Shown: positions 1 through 8,476 of the stretch, piece after piece
Position numbering within the stretch: the stretch's first letter is position 1
Layout: each line of letters opens with the position of its first letter
DNA from: Hydrogenophaga sp.
GTDB lineage: Bacteria; Pseudomonadota; Gammaproteobacteria; Burkholderiales; Burkholderiaceae_C
Direction of reading: 5' to 3'
Assembly (NCBI RefSeq): GCF_025699295.1
Contig: NZ_JAILWB010000013.1
Span: 1-64,000 of the forward strand
Length of the DNA: 64,000 nt
Notes under the pieces: model-generated
The model's database searches: none
Told to the model about the DNA's origin: nothing
The model's input: only the letters and a program-made list of their open reading frames with translations
Position numbers and translations under genes: made by a program

Positions 1-93
1 GTCGCGCGCCTCGATTGGCGCTGTTTCCACCCCATTCGCACTTGGAAAAATAGTGCGAACAGGCCCTAATCACTTTCCCTTGCGGAGCACACC

Positions 94-876
94 ATGATCA
101 ATTCGCTGATGATTTCCAAGACCGGCATGCAGGCGCAGCAGATGCAGCTGGACGTGATCTCCAACAACCTGGCCAACGTGTCCACCAACGGCTTCAAGCG
201 CGCCAATGCCGTGTTCGAGGACCTGATGTACCAGAACCTGCGACAGGTGGGCGCGAACGCGGCCGAGCAGGCCGAGCTGCCCACGGGCCTGCAGGTCGGC
301 CTGGGTGTGCGCACCGTCGCCACCACGCGCAACTTCTCGCAGGGCAGCATGCAGCAGTCCGACAACCCACTGGACCTGGCCATCAACGGCAATGGCTTCT
401 TCCAGGTGGAGATGCCTGATGGCACGGTGGGTTACACGCGCGACGGCAGCTTCAAGCCCGACGCGCAGGGCCGCATCGTCACCTCCAGCGGCTACCCGCT
501 CACCGCCGGCATCACCGTGCCGGCCGAGGCGCAGAGCATCACCATCTCCAGCGACGGCGTGGTCACCATCAAGCTCCCGGGCAACCCAGCGCCACAGCAG
601 GTGGGCACCATCGAGCTGGCCAGTTTCATCAACCCCGCTGGCCTGGAGCCGCTGGGCCAGAACCTGTACGCCGAGAGCCTGGCCTCGGGCAACCCCATCA
701 ACGGCGCGCCCGGCGCGGCTGGCATGGGCACCGTCATGCAGGGCTTCGTCGAGACCTCCAACGTCAACGTGGTGCAGGAGCTGGTGACCATGATCCAGAC
801 CCAGCGCGCTTACGAGATGAACTCCAAGGCCATTCAAACCTCCGACCAGATGCTGCAGCGTCTGAGCCAGCTCTGA
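94..876 (+). CDS. flgG: Flagellar distal rod protein FlgG
   Basis: FlgG polymerises into the distal rod that passes through the L and P rings outside the inner membrane. The 260-residue length is the family norm. The N-terminus carries the flagellar rod/hook signature (SNNLANVSTNGFKRA, about residues 28-42), and the C-terminus has the matching helix ending in LVTMIQTQRAYEMNSKAIQT. GGAG lies about 7 bases before the ATG. flgH follows after 11 bases. The 93 bases upstream contain no readable end of flgF and no gene I can support. This family is unambiguous. Confidence 0.97.
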   Translation: MINSLMISKTGMQAQQMQLDVISNNLANVSTNGFKRANAVFEDLMYQNLRQVGANAAEQAELPTGLQVGLGVRTVATTRNFSQGSMQQSDNPLDLAINGNGFFQVEMPDGTVGYTRDGSFKPDAQGRIVTSSGYPLTAGITVPAEAQSITISSDGVVTIKLPGNPAPQQVGTIELASFINPAGLEPLGQNLYAESLASGNPINGAPGAAGMGTVMQGFVETSNVNVVQELVTMIQTQRAYEMNSKAIQTSDQMLQRLSQL

Positions 877-887
877 TCGGGATCACC

Positions 888-1574
888 ATGCGTTCTGCCC
901 TCATCCTGTCGCTCGCCGTGCTCGCCGCCGGCTGCGAGACCCTGCAACGCACGCCGCAGGTGGACGTGGTGCCCGCCACGCCGGTGCGCTACGCCCAGGC
1001 CGCGGCGCCTGCCGCGCCGGCCACCACGGTTTCCGCCAGCGGCAGCCTGTTCCAGGCCGCGAGCTACCGGCCCGCCTTCGAGGATCCGCGCGCGCGCATG
1101 CCGGGCGACACCCTGACGGTACAGATCACCGAGCGCGTGACGGCCAGCCAGAGCTCGTCCGCCTCGATCGACCGCAACGGCGAACTCTCGGGCAGCATCT
1201 CGGCGCTGCCGCTGCTCAAGGGCGGCCCGTTCGAGCGCGCCACCCTCGGCGCGCAAAGTTCCAACAGCTTCTCGGGTGACGGCAGCACGCAGAGCGCCAA
1301 TACCTTCTCGGGCTCCATCACCACCACGGTGCAGGAGGTGCTGCCCAACGGCCACTTGCTGGTGGTGGGCGAGAAGCAGATCGGCGTGAACCAGAACGTG
1401 GACGTGCTGCGCTTCTCCGGCACTGTGGACCCGAAACAGATCCGCCCCGGCAACGTGGTCGCCTCCACGCAGGTGGCCAACGCGCGCATCGAATCACGCG
1501 GGCGCGGCGCGCAGAACGAAGCGCTTTCAATTGGCTGGTTGGCGCGCTTCTTTTTGAGCGTTATCCCGTTCTGA
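888..1574 (+). CDS. flgH: Flagellar L-ring lipoprotein FlgH
   Basis: FlgH forms the outer-membrane L ring that acts as a bushing for the rod. The N-terminus is a lipoprotein signal with lipobox LAAGC (Cys16), so the mature protein should be lipidated and sent to the outer membrane. The FlgH core is clear: a GDTLTVQITERV segment, the VLPNGHLLVVGEKQI stretch, and a C-terminus ending IGWLARFFLSVIPF. At 228 residues it is of normal size. It follows flgG within 11 bases and precedes flgI across an intergenic repeat. Confidence 0.97.
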   Translation: MRSALILSLAVLAAGCETLQRTPQVDVVPATPVRYAQAAAPAAPATTVSASGSLFQAASYRPAFEDPRARMPGDTLTVQITERVTASQSSSASIDRNGELSGSISALPLLKGGPFERATLGAQSSNSFSGDGSTQSANTFSGSITTTVQEVLPNGHLLVVGEKQIGVNQNVDVLRFSGTVDPKQIRPGNVVASTQVANARIESRGRGAQNEALSIGWLARFFLSVIPF

Positions 1575-1599
1575 AGCCGCGCATGATGAGCACATGAAT

Positions 1600-1680
1600 C
1601 CCCCCCTGCCGCACTGCGTGCGACCCCCTCAAGGGGGCGGCGCTGGCAGCCCGGCAAAGCCGGTTCTGCGGCACCCCTGG
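1600..1680 (+). repeat. Dispersed intergenic repeat, copy A
   Basis: This GC-rich element fills the flgH-flgI gap. Its landmarks are a C-run, CACTGCGTGCGAC, the palindromic core CCCCCTCAAGGGGG, and a second stem GCCCGGCAAAGCCGG. The same landmarks recur in the same order at 8291-8384 and, reverse-complemented, at 13206-13289. All three copies point the same way relative to transcription of the flanking genes. It encodes nothing visible. I recognise the pattern as common between genes of Comamonadaceae but know no formal name for it. Confidence 0.75.
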
Positions 1681-1718
1681 ATGTGAACAAGTCGCTCCGG
1701 ATCAGTTGGACCCATGAA

Positions 1719-2837
1719 ATGACTATCGACCGCTTCTTCCGATACTTGATGGTGCTGTGCACCGCGCTGGCCGTGTTGCCGGCCGCCGCCCAGGCCATCC
1801 GCATCAAGGAGATTGCGGCGGTGCAGGGCGTGCGCAGCAACCAGCTCACCGGCTACGGCCTGGTCGTGGGCCTGGACGGCACGGGCGACCAGACCACGCA
1901 GATGCCCTACACCGCGCAGAGTCTGAACAACTACCTGCAGCAGCTCGGCCTGTCGCTGCCGCCGGGTGCGAGCATGCAGCTCAAGAACGTGGCGGCCGTG
2001 ATGGTCACCGCGCAACTGCCCGCCTTTGCCCAGCCGGGCCAGACCATCGACGTGACCGTGTCCTCGGTCGGCAACGCCAAGTCGCTGCGCGGCGGCACGC
2101 TCATCACCACGCCGCTCAAGGGCGCCGACGGCGAAATTTATGCGCTCGCGCAGGGCAACTTGCTGGTCGGCGGCGCGGGTGCCTCGGCCGGTGGCAGCAA
2201 GGTACAGATCAACCACCTGAGCGCCGGGCGCGTTCCCGGTGGCGCGCAGGTCGAGCGCGCGGTGGCCACGCCCTTCGCGCTGGGCGAGACCATCGACCTC
2301 GGTCTGAACTCGAACGACTTCCAGACCGCCAGCCGCGTCACCGAGGCCATCAACCGCGTGATGGGCGCGGGCGTGGCCAGCGCCATGGACGGGCGCGTGG
2401 TGCGCCTGCGCGCACCGGCCAACCCGAGCGAACGCGTGAGCTTCCTCGCCAGGGTGGAAGACATCCGGCTTGATGCCTCGGTGCCCACCGCGCGCGTCAT
2501 CATCAATTCGCGCACCGGCTCCATCGTCATGAACCAGGCCGTCACGCTGGGCGCCTGTGCCGTCTCGCACGGCAACCTGTCGGTGAGCATCAGCTCCACC
2601 CCGGTCATCAGCCAGCCCAACCCGCTGTCGGTGGGGGGCCAGACGGTCGTGACCGAGAAGGCCGACATCCAGATCGCCCAGGACAAGGGCTCGCTCATCA
2701 AGCTCGACACCGCCCCCCAGCTGGCCGACGTGGTGCGCGCGCTCAATTCCCTGGGCGCCACGCCGCAGGATCTGCTCGCCATCCTGCAGGCCATCAAGGC
2801 CTCGGGTGCGCTGAACGCCGAGCTGGAGGTGATCTGA
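1719..2837 (+). CDS. flgI: Flagellar P-ring protein FlgI
   Basis: FlgI forms the periplasmic P ring around the rod. From the ATG at 1719 the protein is 372 residues. It has a clean Sec signal peptide (MTIDRFFRYLMVLCTALAVL then AAAQA) followed by the conserved mature start IRIKEIAAVQGVRSNQLTGYGLV. A GTG at 1683 is in frame but would put 12 unlikely residues before the signal peptide, so I prefer 1719, although its Shine-Dalgarno is weak. The C-terminus (PQDLLAILQAIKASGALNAELEVI) is typical. The stop overlaps the ATG of a small frame at 2837. Confidence 0.95.
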   Translation: MTIDRFFRYLMVLCTALAVLPAAAQAIRIKEIAAVQGVRSNQLTGYGLVVGLDGTGDQTTQMPYTAQSLNNYLQQLGLSLPPGASMQLKNVAAVMVTAQLPAFAQPGQTIDVTVSSVGNAKSLRGGTLITTPLKGADGEIYALAQGNLLVGGAGASAGGSKVQINHLSAGRVPGGAQVERAVATPFALGETIDLGLNSNDFQTASRVTEAINRVMGAGVASAMDGRVVRLRAPANPSERVSFLARVEDIRLDASVPTARVIINSRTGSIVMNQAVTLGACAVSHGNLSVSISSTPVISQPNPLSVGGQTVVTEKADIQIAQDKGSLIKLDTAPQLADVVRALNSLGATPQDLLAILQAIKASGALNAELEVI

Positions 2838-3016
2838 TGCTGTACGGCGCGCTGGTGTCCCAGCACCCCACTGCCGGCAAGCCCGCTCCGGCCGCCGTGG
2901 CGCAGCCTGCGCCCTGGTATGCCATGGCGCGCCAGCAGAAACTCCCGTTCGGGCTTGGCCTGTCGAAGCCGCTGCAGGGCAGCGACCCGAAACGCGCGAA
3001 CCGCATCCGGCCATGA
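2837..3016 (+). CDS. Possible 59-residue small ORF between flgI and flgJ
   Basis: An ATG overlapping the flgI stop (TGATG) opens a 59-codon frame whose stop overlaps the flgJ start (ATGA). This is a coupling-like arrangement at both ends. The product is basic, rich in Pro and Ala, and has no signal, membrane segment or motif I recognise. Codons 37-45 run through a dispersed repeat (2945-2970), which argues that the frame is fortuitous. It may serve only to carry ribosomes from flgI to flgJ, or may not be translated. Confidence 0.2.
   Translation: MLYGALVSQHPTAGKPAPAAVAQPAPWYAMARQQKLPFGLGLSKPLQGSDPKRANRIRP
2945..2970 (+). repeat. Short dispersed repeat of the GTTCGGGCT...CCTGTCGAAGC type
   Basis: The sequence CCGTTCGGGCTTGGCC followed by TGTCGAAGCC closely resembles a short intergenic repeat found in many proteobacterial genomes (canonical form with GAGCCTGTCGAA). 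Only one copy is evident in this window, so the assignment rests on recognition and not on an internal comparison. It lies in the flgI-flgJ gap, a second small repeat placed inside this flagellar operon. Confidence 0.5.
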
Positions 3017-3873
3017 ATCCGAACGCCCTCATGCCCAGCGGCCTGGCCGCCGACCCGACAGCGCTGAACGCGCTGCGCTATGGCTCGGGCAAGGGCAACG
3101 ACAAGGCCGCGCTGAAAGAAGCGGCCAGGCAGTTCGAGTCGCTCTTCATGCGCGAACTCATCAAGAGCATGCGCCAGGCCACCGAGCAGTCGGGCCTGAT
3201 GGACGGTGAAGGCAGCAAGCTCGGCATGGACCTGCTCGACCAGCAGTTCGCGGTGCAGCTCTCGGGGCTGCCCGGCGGCCTGTCCGAAGCCATCGAGCGC
3301 CAGCTGGGCCGCCAGATGGCGTCTGGCGATGCCGCATCCGGCGCCGAGGCCCTGCCCACGCCCGCTGAAGCCAGCACCGTGGGCCGCGCCAGTGCCGGTC
3401 CGCGCCAGGCGGGCTTCGTCGAACAGCACAGCCAGGCCGCCGCCGCCGTCGCGCGCGAGTCGGGCATACCTGCCAGCTTCATGCTCGGCCAGGCCGGCCA
3501 CGAAACCGGTTGGGGTCGCAGCGAGATCCGCCATGCGGACGGTTCGCCCTCGCACAACCTGTTCGGCATCAAGGCCACCGACAGCTGGAAGGGCAAGGTC
3601 GCGGAAATCACCACCACCGAGTACGTCAACGGCGAGGCGCGCAAGGTCACCGCGAAGTTCCGCGCCTACGACTCCTACGCCGACTCGTTCCGCGACTACG
3701 CCCGCCTCATCGGCAACAGCCCGCGCTACGAGGGCGTGATGGACCAGCTCGGCTCCGTCCAGGGCTTCGCCACAGGCCTGCAGAAGGCCGGCTACGCGAC
3801 CGACCCGAATTACGCGGCCAAGCTCAGCCGCGCCATCAACACCACGCTGAACCTGCAGCGCACGCAGGTCTGA
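3013..3873 (+). CDS. flgJ: Flagellar rod assembly protein / muramidase FlgJ
   Basis: FlgJ is the rod cap, and in beta- and gammaproteobacteria it also cuts peptidoglycan to let the rod through. The 286 residues divide as expected. An N-terminal rod-binding domain (EAARQFESLFMRELIKSMRQ, about 37-56) is followed by a variable linker. A C-terminal glucosaminidase domain starts near residue 135 with the catalytic-site segment LGQAGHETGWGRSEI. The ATG overlaps the stop of the small upstream frame. flgK follows after 19 bases. Confidence 0.96.
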   Translation: MNPNALMPSGLAADPTALNALRYGSGKGNDKAALKEAARQFESLFMRELIKSMRQATEQSGLMDGEGSKLGMDLLDQQFAVQLSGLPGGLSEAIERQLGRQMASGDAASGAEALPTPAEASTVGRASAGPRQAGFVEQHSQAAAAVARESGIPASFMLGQAGHETGWGRSEIRHADGSPSHNLFGIKATDSWKGKVAEITTTEYVNGEARKVTAKFRAYDSYADSFRDYARLIGNSPRYEGVMDQLGSVQGFATGLQKAGYATDPNYAAKLSRAINTTLNLQRTQV

Positions 3874-3892
3874 AACAAGAGACACCCACGCC

Positions 3893-5806
3893 ATGTCCGC
3901 CCTCAACATCGGTGCCCGCGCGCTCAACGCCAACCTGGCTGCCCTTCAGGTCATCGGCAACAACATTGCCAACGTCAACACGCCCGGCTATTCGCGCCAG
4001 AACGTGCTGCAGCAGACCTCCGGCTACCAAAAGATGGGCAACGGCTACTTCGGCAAGGGCATGGAGATCGCCACCGTCGAACGCTCGCACAACGCCTACC
4101 TCACGCGCGAAGCGCAGATGACCGGCTCCGTGGCCGCGGCCGACGCGCTGCGCTACTCGCGGCTGCAGCAGCTAGAAAGCGCATTCCCCACCGGCACGGC
4201 CGGCCTGGGCGCGGCGCTCAACGACATGCTCAACGCCTGGAGCGACGTCTCGTCCTCGCCGGGCAACCTCACCGCGCGCGTGGTCGTGATCGCCAAGGGC
4301 GAAGAACTGGCCTCGCGCCTGCGCAACACCGCCAGCCAGCTCGACGCGCTGCAGCAGGCCACGCAGCAGCAGGTGGAGGGCACAGTCAAGGTCATCAACG
4401 GCCTGGCCCAGGATCTGGCCAAGGTCAACGCCCGTCTCACCGAGAGCCGGGGCAGCGGCCACACGCCAAACGACCTGCTGGACCAGCGCGACCAGATCCT
4501 GAAAGAAATGAGCAAGCTGGTGCAGCTCACCACCGTGCCGGCGGACGACGGCAGCGTGAGCGTGTTCGTGGCCGGCAGCCAGCCGCTGGTGCTGGGCCAG
4601 CGCGCCAATGCGCTGGCCACCGGGCGCGACAGCACCGACAGCTCGCGCATCGCCCTGTCCTTCGTGCAGGGCGGCCTGAGCACCCCGATCCCCGACGAAA
4701 GCCTGGGTGGTGGTGAACTCGCCGGTCTCATGCGCTTCATGAACGACGATCTGGTGGACACGCAGAATCTGCTCGGGCGCATGGCACTGGCCACGGCCAC
4801 CACGGTGAACAACCAGCACGCGCTGGGCGTGGACCTGCAAGGCAACCCGGGGCAGAACTTCTTCATCCCGCCCGCGGCCGCCGCAGGCCTGCCGGTGCCC
4901 ACCAACACCGGCAACGCCGACATCAGCGCCAGCGTGGCCGATCCGACCGCGCTGGTCGCCTCCGACTACGAAGTGCGCTTCGACGCGGGCGGCATCAACG
5001 TGGTGCGCCTGTCCGATGGCACCAGCACACCGGTGCCGGCGCTGCCCGCCCAGATCGACGGCCTGACCTTCAACATCGACGCCGGCGCCGCTGCCGTCGG
5101 CGACCGCTTCCTGGTGCGCCCGTTCGAGGCCGCCGCGCGCAACCTGCAGGTGGCCATTGGTGCCCCCGACCGGCTGGCCGCGGCCAGCCCGGTGATGGTC
5201 ACGCCCGGCACCGGCAACGCCGGGGGCCTGAGCGTGGAGAGCCTGTACGCATCGTCCAGCTCGGCCAACCTCACCGATCCGGTCACCATCACCTTCCTGG
5301 CCGACGGCAGCTTCACCGCCACCGGCCTGGGCCCGGGCAACCCGCCGCCGGACAACGTCGGCCCGCCCGCCAGCTACAACTACACACCCGGCCAGCCCAT
5401 CACCCTCAACGGCTGGAACCTCACGCTGCGCGGCAGTCCCACCGCGGGCGACACCTTCAGCGTCGGTGCGGCACCGGCCGGGTCGATTGCCCAGAACGCC
5501 GGCAACGCCACGGGCATGCTGGGCTTGCGCGACCTGCCCACCTTCGAGGGCGTGCCGCTGTCCGACGGTTACGTCAGCCTGTTCTCCGACATCGGCACAC
5601 GCGTGCAGGGTGCCGAGTTCGCCGCCAGTTTCTCCGGCCAGATCGCCACCACCGCCGAGACCGCGCGCGCCAACGTGGCGGGTGTCAACCTCGACGAGGA
5701 GGCCGCGCGCCTGCTGCAGTACCAGCAGGCCTACCAGGCCTCGGCCAAGTTCCTCCAGATCGCACAGAGCACCTTCGACAGCCTGCTGCAGACCGTGGGC
5801 CGCTAA
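3893..5806 (+). CDS. flgK: Flagellar hook-associated protein 1 FlgK
   Basis: FlgK is the first hook-filament junction protein. It has the N-terminal flagellar helix (LAALQVIGNNIANVNTPGYS) and the C-terminal partner helix (NLDEEAARLLQYQQAYQASA, then KFLQIAQSTFDSLLQTVG). The middle, about residues 300-560, is a long low-complexity beta-rich D2/D3-type region that varies among species. At 637 residues it is in the range for betaproteobacterial FlgK and longer than the enteric protein. It sits between flgJ and flgL as usual. Confidence 0.97.
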   Translation: MSALNIGARALNANLAALQVIGNNIANVNTPGYSRQNVLQQTSGYQKMGNGYFGKGMEIATVERSHNAYLTREAQMTGSVAAADALRYSRLQQLESAFPTGTAGLGAALNDMLNAWSDVSSSPGNLTARVVVIAKGEELASRLRNTASQLDALQQATQQQVEGTVKVINGLAQDLAKVNARLTESRGSGHTPNDLLDQRDQILKEMSKLVQLTTVPADDGSVSVFVAGSQPLVLGQRANALATGRDSTDSSRIALSFVQGGLSTPIPDESLGGGELAGLMRFMNDDLVDTQNLLGRMALATATTVNNQHALGVDLQGNPGQNFFIPPAAAAGLPVPTNTGNADISASVADPTALVASDYEVRFDAGGINVVRLSDGTSTPVPALPAQIDGLTFNIDAGAAAVGDRFLVRPFEAAARNLQVAIGAPDRLAAASPVMVTPGTGNAGGLSVESLYASSSSANLTDPVTITFLADGSFTATGLGPGNPPPDNVGPPASYNYTPGQPITLNGWNLTLRGSPTAGDTFSVGAAPAGSIAQNAGNATGMLGLRDLPTFEGVPLSDGYVSLFSDIGTRVQGAEFAASFSGQIATTAETARANVAGVNLDEEAARLLQYQQAYQASAKFLQIAQSTFDSLLQTVGR

Positions 5807-5825
5807 ACGACAGACGGGACCGATC

Positions 5826-7043
5826 ATGCGAATTTCCACCGCCAACAGCTACGACAACACCATCGCCCTGCTGACCAGGCGCCAGGCCGAACTGGCCGCG
5901 CAACAGGAGCGTGTGACGACTGGCAAGCGCGTGCTCAAGGCCAGCGACGACCCGGTGGCCGCCACGCTGGCCGAGACCGCGGCCAACCGCCTTGCGCGCA
6001 CCACGGCCGACCTGCGTGCGCTCGAAGCGTCCAGGACGAGCCTGCAACAGGCCGAGAGCGGACTGGCCGAATCGGGTGAACTGATCCAGAAAGTGCGCGA
6101 CCTGCTGGTGACCGCAGGCAACGCCGGCTTCACCGACGCCGAACGCGAGGACGTGGCCAAGCAGCTCGAAGGCCTGCGCGAACAGCTGATCGCCGTGGCC
6201 AACCGCAAGGACAGTTCGGGGCGCACGCTGTACGGCGGCCTCGGTGGTTCGTCCACGCCCTTCGTGGACCTGTACGGACCCAGCGGCAACGGCGTGCAGT
6301 TCGAGGGCCAGCGTGGCCAGGCCGCCGCCGGCAACAGCGCGCTGCCGCAGGCGCTCGACGGCGACGCCATCTGGATGCGCGTGCCCCAGGGCAACGGCAC
6401 CTTCACCGTGGGACTGCCCAATACCAATACCAGCGGCGTGAGCACCACCATGGGCGAAGTCACCGACGCGGCCCTGCTCACCGGCGATGACTACGACATC
6501 ACCTTCGCCGAGGTGGCGGGCGTGATGCAGTACACCGTGACCAACATCAGCACCGGCACGCCGGTGCCCGGCCATGTCGGTCAGCCCTACGTTTCGAACA
6601 GGACGATCGAATTCGACGGCATGTCGCTGGAGATGCGCGGTGTGCCCGCCGCTGGCGACAGCGTGCAGGTGCGTCCGGTCACCACCACCACCGACATCTT
6701 TTCGGTGGTGCAGAACGCGGTCGACGCGCTGCGCTACAGCGGCACCAACCAGAGCGCCCACCAGGCCCAGGCCATGGCGCGTGCCATGACCGAAGTGGAC
6801 GCCGGGCATGACCGCGTGCTTGCCGCGCGCGGCCGTGCCGGCGAATGGCTCAACCGCGCCGACTCGCTGAACAACCAGATGGAAGGCCGCTCCGTCGACC
6901 TGAAGACCGAACAGTCGCGACTGGAAGACCTGGACATGATCAAGGGCCTGTCGGACCTGGAGATGCAGCGCGTCGGCTTCGAGGCCGCCATCCAGTCCTA
7001 CGCGCAGGTGCAGCGCCTGTCGCTTTTCAACGCCATCAGCTGA
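5826..7043 (+). CDS. flgL: Flagellar hook-associated protein 3 FlgL
   Basis: FlgL is the second junction protein between hook and flagellin filament. The start at 5826 gives the standard N-terminus MRISTANSYDNTIALLTRRQ and a 405-residue protein. A frame open far upstream in flgK is not part of the gene. The coiled N-terminal segment (QQERVTTGKRVLKASDDPVA) and the C-terminal helix (DLEMQRVGFEAAIQSYAQVQ) are flagellin-like. It starts 19 bases after flgK and is the last flg gene of the block. Confidence 0.96.
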   Translation: MRISTANSYDNTIALLTRRQAELAAQQERVTTGKRVLKASDDPVAATLAETAANRLARTTADLRALEASRTSLQQAESGLAESGELIQKVRDLLVTAGNAGFTDAEREDVAKQLEGLREQLIAVANRKDSSGRTLYGGLGGSSTPFVDLYGPSGNGVQFEGQRGQAAAGNSALPQALDGDAIWMRVPQGNGTFTVGLPNTNTSGVSTTMGEVTDAALLTGDDYDITFAEVAGVMQYTVTNISTGTPVPGHVGQPYVSNRTIEFDGMSLEMRGVPAAGDSVQVRPVTTTTDIFSVVQNAVDALRYSGTNQSAHQAQAMARAMTEVDAGHDRVLAARGRAGEWLNRADSLNNQMEGRSVDLKTEQSRLEDLDMIKGLSDLEMQRVGFEAAIQSYAQVQRLSLFNAIS

Positions 7044-7061
7044 TTCTTTTTTCCTGCTCCC

Positions 7062-8285
7062 ATGACGAACCACACCGTGCTCGACAGCATCGCACTGGGC
7101 TACGAACCCGTGTGGAATCGCGAGCGTGAGCTTGCCGCGGTGCGGCTGGGCGTTCGTGCCATCCACCCGGAAGCGGTCGACGCCGCCCACCTCATGCAGG
7201 CCCTGGGCGACGACTGGCCCGAGAGCGCGCCGGTGCTCATCCTGTCGGTGGACAGCCCGCGACTGCTGCAGCAGACCCTGGCCTGCGAACCCGTGCACAA
7301 CACCTGGATCGAGGTGCCGGGCTCGCAATTCGAGCAGCCCGAAACCCTGGCCCGCCTGAACGCCGCAGCGCGGCGCGGCCACCGCCTGCTGCGCCACACC
7401 GATCTGGAAAGCGTGCGCGATCAGATCGCCGCGCCGGCCGGCGCTCGCAGCATGGTGCGACTGAGCACCGCCGACGCCCAGCAATTGCTGAGCACGCCCA
7501 GTGCGCGCCTGCCCCTGCAGGACCGCGTGGTCGAAGGCGTGGCCAGCCAGGTGCTGGCGCGCCACTGCCTGGACGAAGCCGGCGCCTGGGGCCTGCTCGG
7601 CTGGCCCGACGACGACGTGCTGTTCGCGCACCGCCAGCAGCCCCTGAACTACGACGCCGCCGTGATCCGGCAGATCCTGATGGCCATCGGCGACGAAGAC
7701 TGCTCGCTCGAACACCTGGAACGCCTGGTGCGCCAGGACCCGGTGCTGGTCTACCGCATCCTGCTTCTGGTCAACTCCGCCGCCTACGGCCTGCGCCACG
7801 AAATCGCCTCGCTGCGCCATGCGCTGATGATGCTGGGCTTCAAGGAACTGGGCCGCTGGCTGGCCGAGCAACTGCCCGACAGCGAACCCGATCCGGACCT
7901 GCACCCGGTGCGCTACGCCATGGTGATGCGCTCGCGCCTGGCCCAGCACCTGCTGGCCACCGGCTCCGAAGACAACCTGCGCGGCGAGGTCTACACCACC
8001 GCGCTGCTCTCGCAGCTCGACCGCCTGCTGCACCAGCCGCTGGGCGACCTGCTGCACCGCCTGCCCCTGTCGGGCCGCGTGTACGACGCGGTGCTGCGCC
8101 GCGACGGCCCCTACCACCCGCTGCTCGACGTGGCGCGCGCCCAGGGCGAACCTGGCCAGCTGCACCGCCTGCCCGCGGTCTGCCAGCGCCACGAGGTCAG
8201 CCTGGAGCACGCCAACCGCGCGCTCATCCGCATGCTCGCCACCAGCCGCGACCACGCCAGCCGCAAGTCCGAACGCATGATGTAG
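7062..8285 (+). CDS. EAL-like/HDOD domain signalling protein
   Basis: The C-terminal half, from about residue 190, is an HDOD domain: the IRQILMAIGDEDCSLEHLERLV segment, then RILLLVNSAAYGL and ALMMLGFKELGRWL. HDOD is a helical relative of HD phosphohydrolases without known catalysis, used in signalling. The N-terminal half has the size and position of an EAL domain in the YuxH-like EAL-HDOD family, but I see no EAL motif or metal-binding acidic residues, so c-di-GMP hydrolysis is unlikely. It begins 18 bases after flgL, in the same direction. A role in motility or surface sensing is inferred from position only. Confidence 0.8.
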   Translation: MTNHTVLDSIALGYEPVWNRERELAAVRLGVRAIHPEAVDAAHLMQALGDDWPESAPVLILSVDSPRLLQQTLACEPVHNTWIEVPGSQFEQPETLARLNAAARRGHRLLRHTDLESVRDQIAAPAGARSMVRLSTADAQQLLSTPSARLPLQDRVVEGVASQVLARHCLDEAGAWGLLGWPDDDVLFAHRQQPLNYDAAVIRQILMAIGDEDCSLEHLERLVRQDPVLVYRILLLVNSAAYGLRHEIASLRHALMMLGFKELGRWLAEQLPDSEPDPDLHPVRYAMVMRSRLAQHLLATGSEDNLRGEVYTTALLSQLDRLLHQPLGDLLHRLPLSGRVYDAVLRRDGPYHPLLDVARAQGEPGQLHRLPAVCQRHEVSLEHANRALIRMLATSRDHASRKSERMM

Positions 8286-8290
8286 AGGGG

Positions 8291-8384
8291 CCCACCCCCG
8301 TCGCTTGCTCACTGCGTGTAGCCGCATCCCCCCTCAAAGGGGCAATGCCTGTGGCCCGGCGGAGCCGGTTCCACGGCAGTTCTG
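8291..8384 (+). repeat. Dispersed intergenic repeat, copy B
   Basis: This copy carries the same landmarks as the element at 1600-1680: CACTGCGTGTAGCCGC, core CCCCCCTCAAAGGGG, then GGCCCGGCGGAGCCGG and a CCACGGC tail. It lies between the HDOD gene and queC. Together with the unrelated repeat at 8421-8457 it occupies most of the 191-base gap, where no gene is visible. Confidence 0.7.
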
Positions 8385-8420
8385 GATCTGGTTCACTTCG
8401 CGCCGGAGCGGTCCGTTTTG

Positions 8421-8457
8421 CTCCCTCTCCCCATGGGAGAGGGCTGGGGTGAGGGCC
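8421..8457 (+). repeat. REP-like hairpin repeat (CCCTCTCC...GGAGAGGG type)
   Basis: The palindrome CCCTCTCCC...GGGAGAGGG is followed by GCTGGGGTGAGGG. This is a widely dispersed intergenic hairpin family in proteobacterial genomes, recognised here from its sequence. It is adjacent to copy B of the other repeat and about 20 bases before queC. It could act as an mRNA 3' stabiliser or weak terminator for the HDOD transcript. It has no T-tract, so it is not a classical intrinsic terminator. Confidence 0.6.
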
Positions 8458-8476
8458 CCGCGCTACGATCGCGCCC

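Noticed and set aside
1683..1718. Upstream GTG start for flgI
   Set aside because: It would add 12 polar and basic residues before a complete signal peptide and lies at the edge of the intergenic repeat.
5685..8327. An 880-codon open frame on the minus strand opposite flgL and the HDOD gene
   Set aside because: It is antisense to two convincing genes, has a His/Gln/Arg/Ala-rich composition typical of GC-rich shadow frames, and resembles no family.
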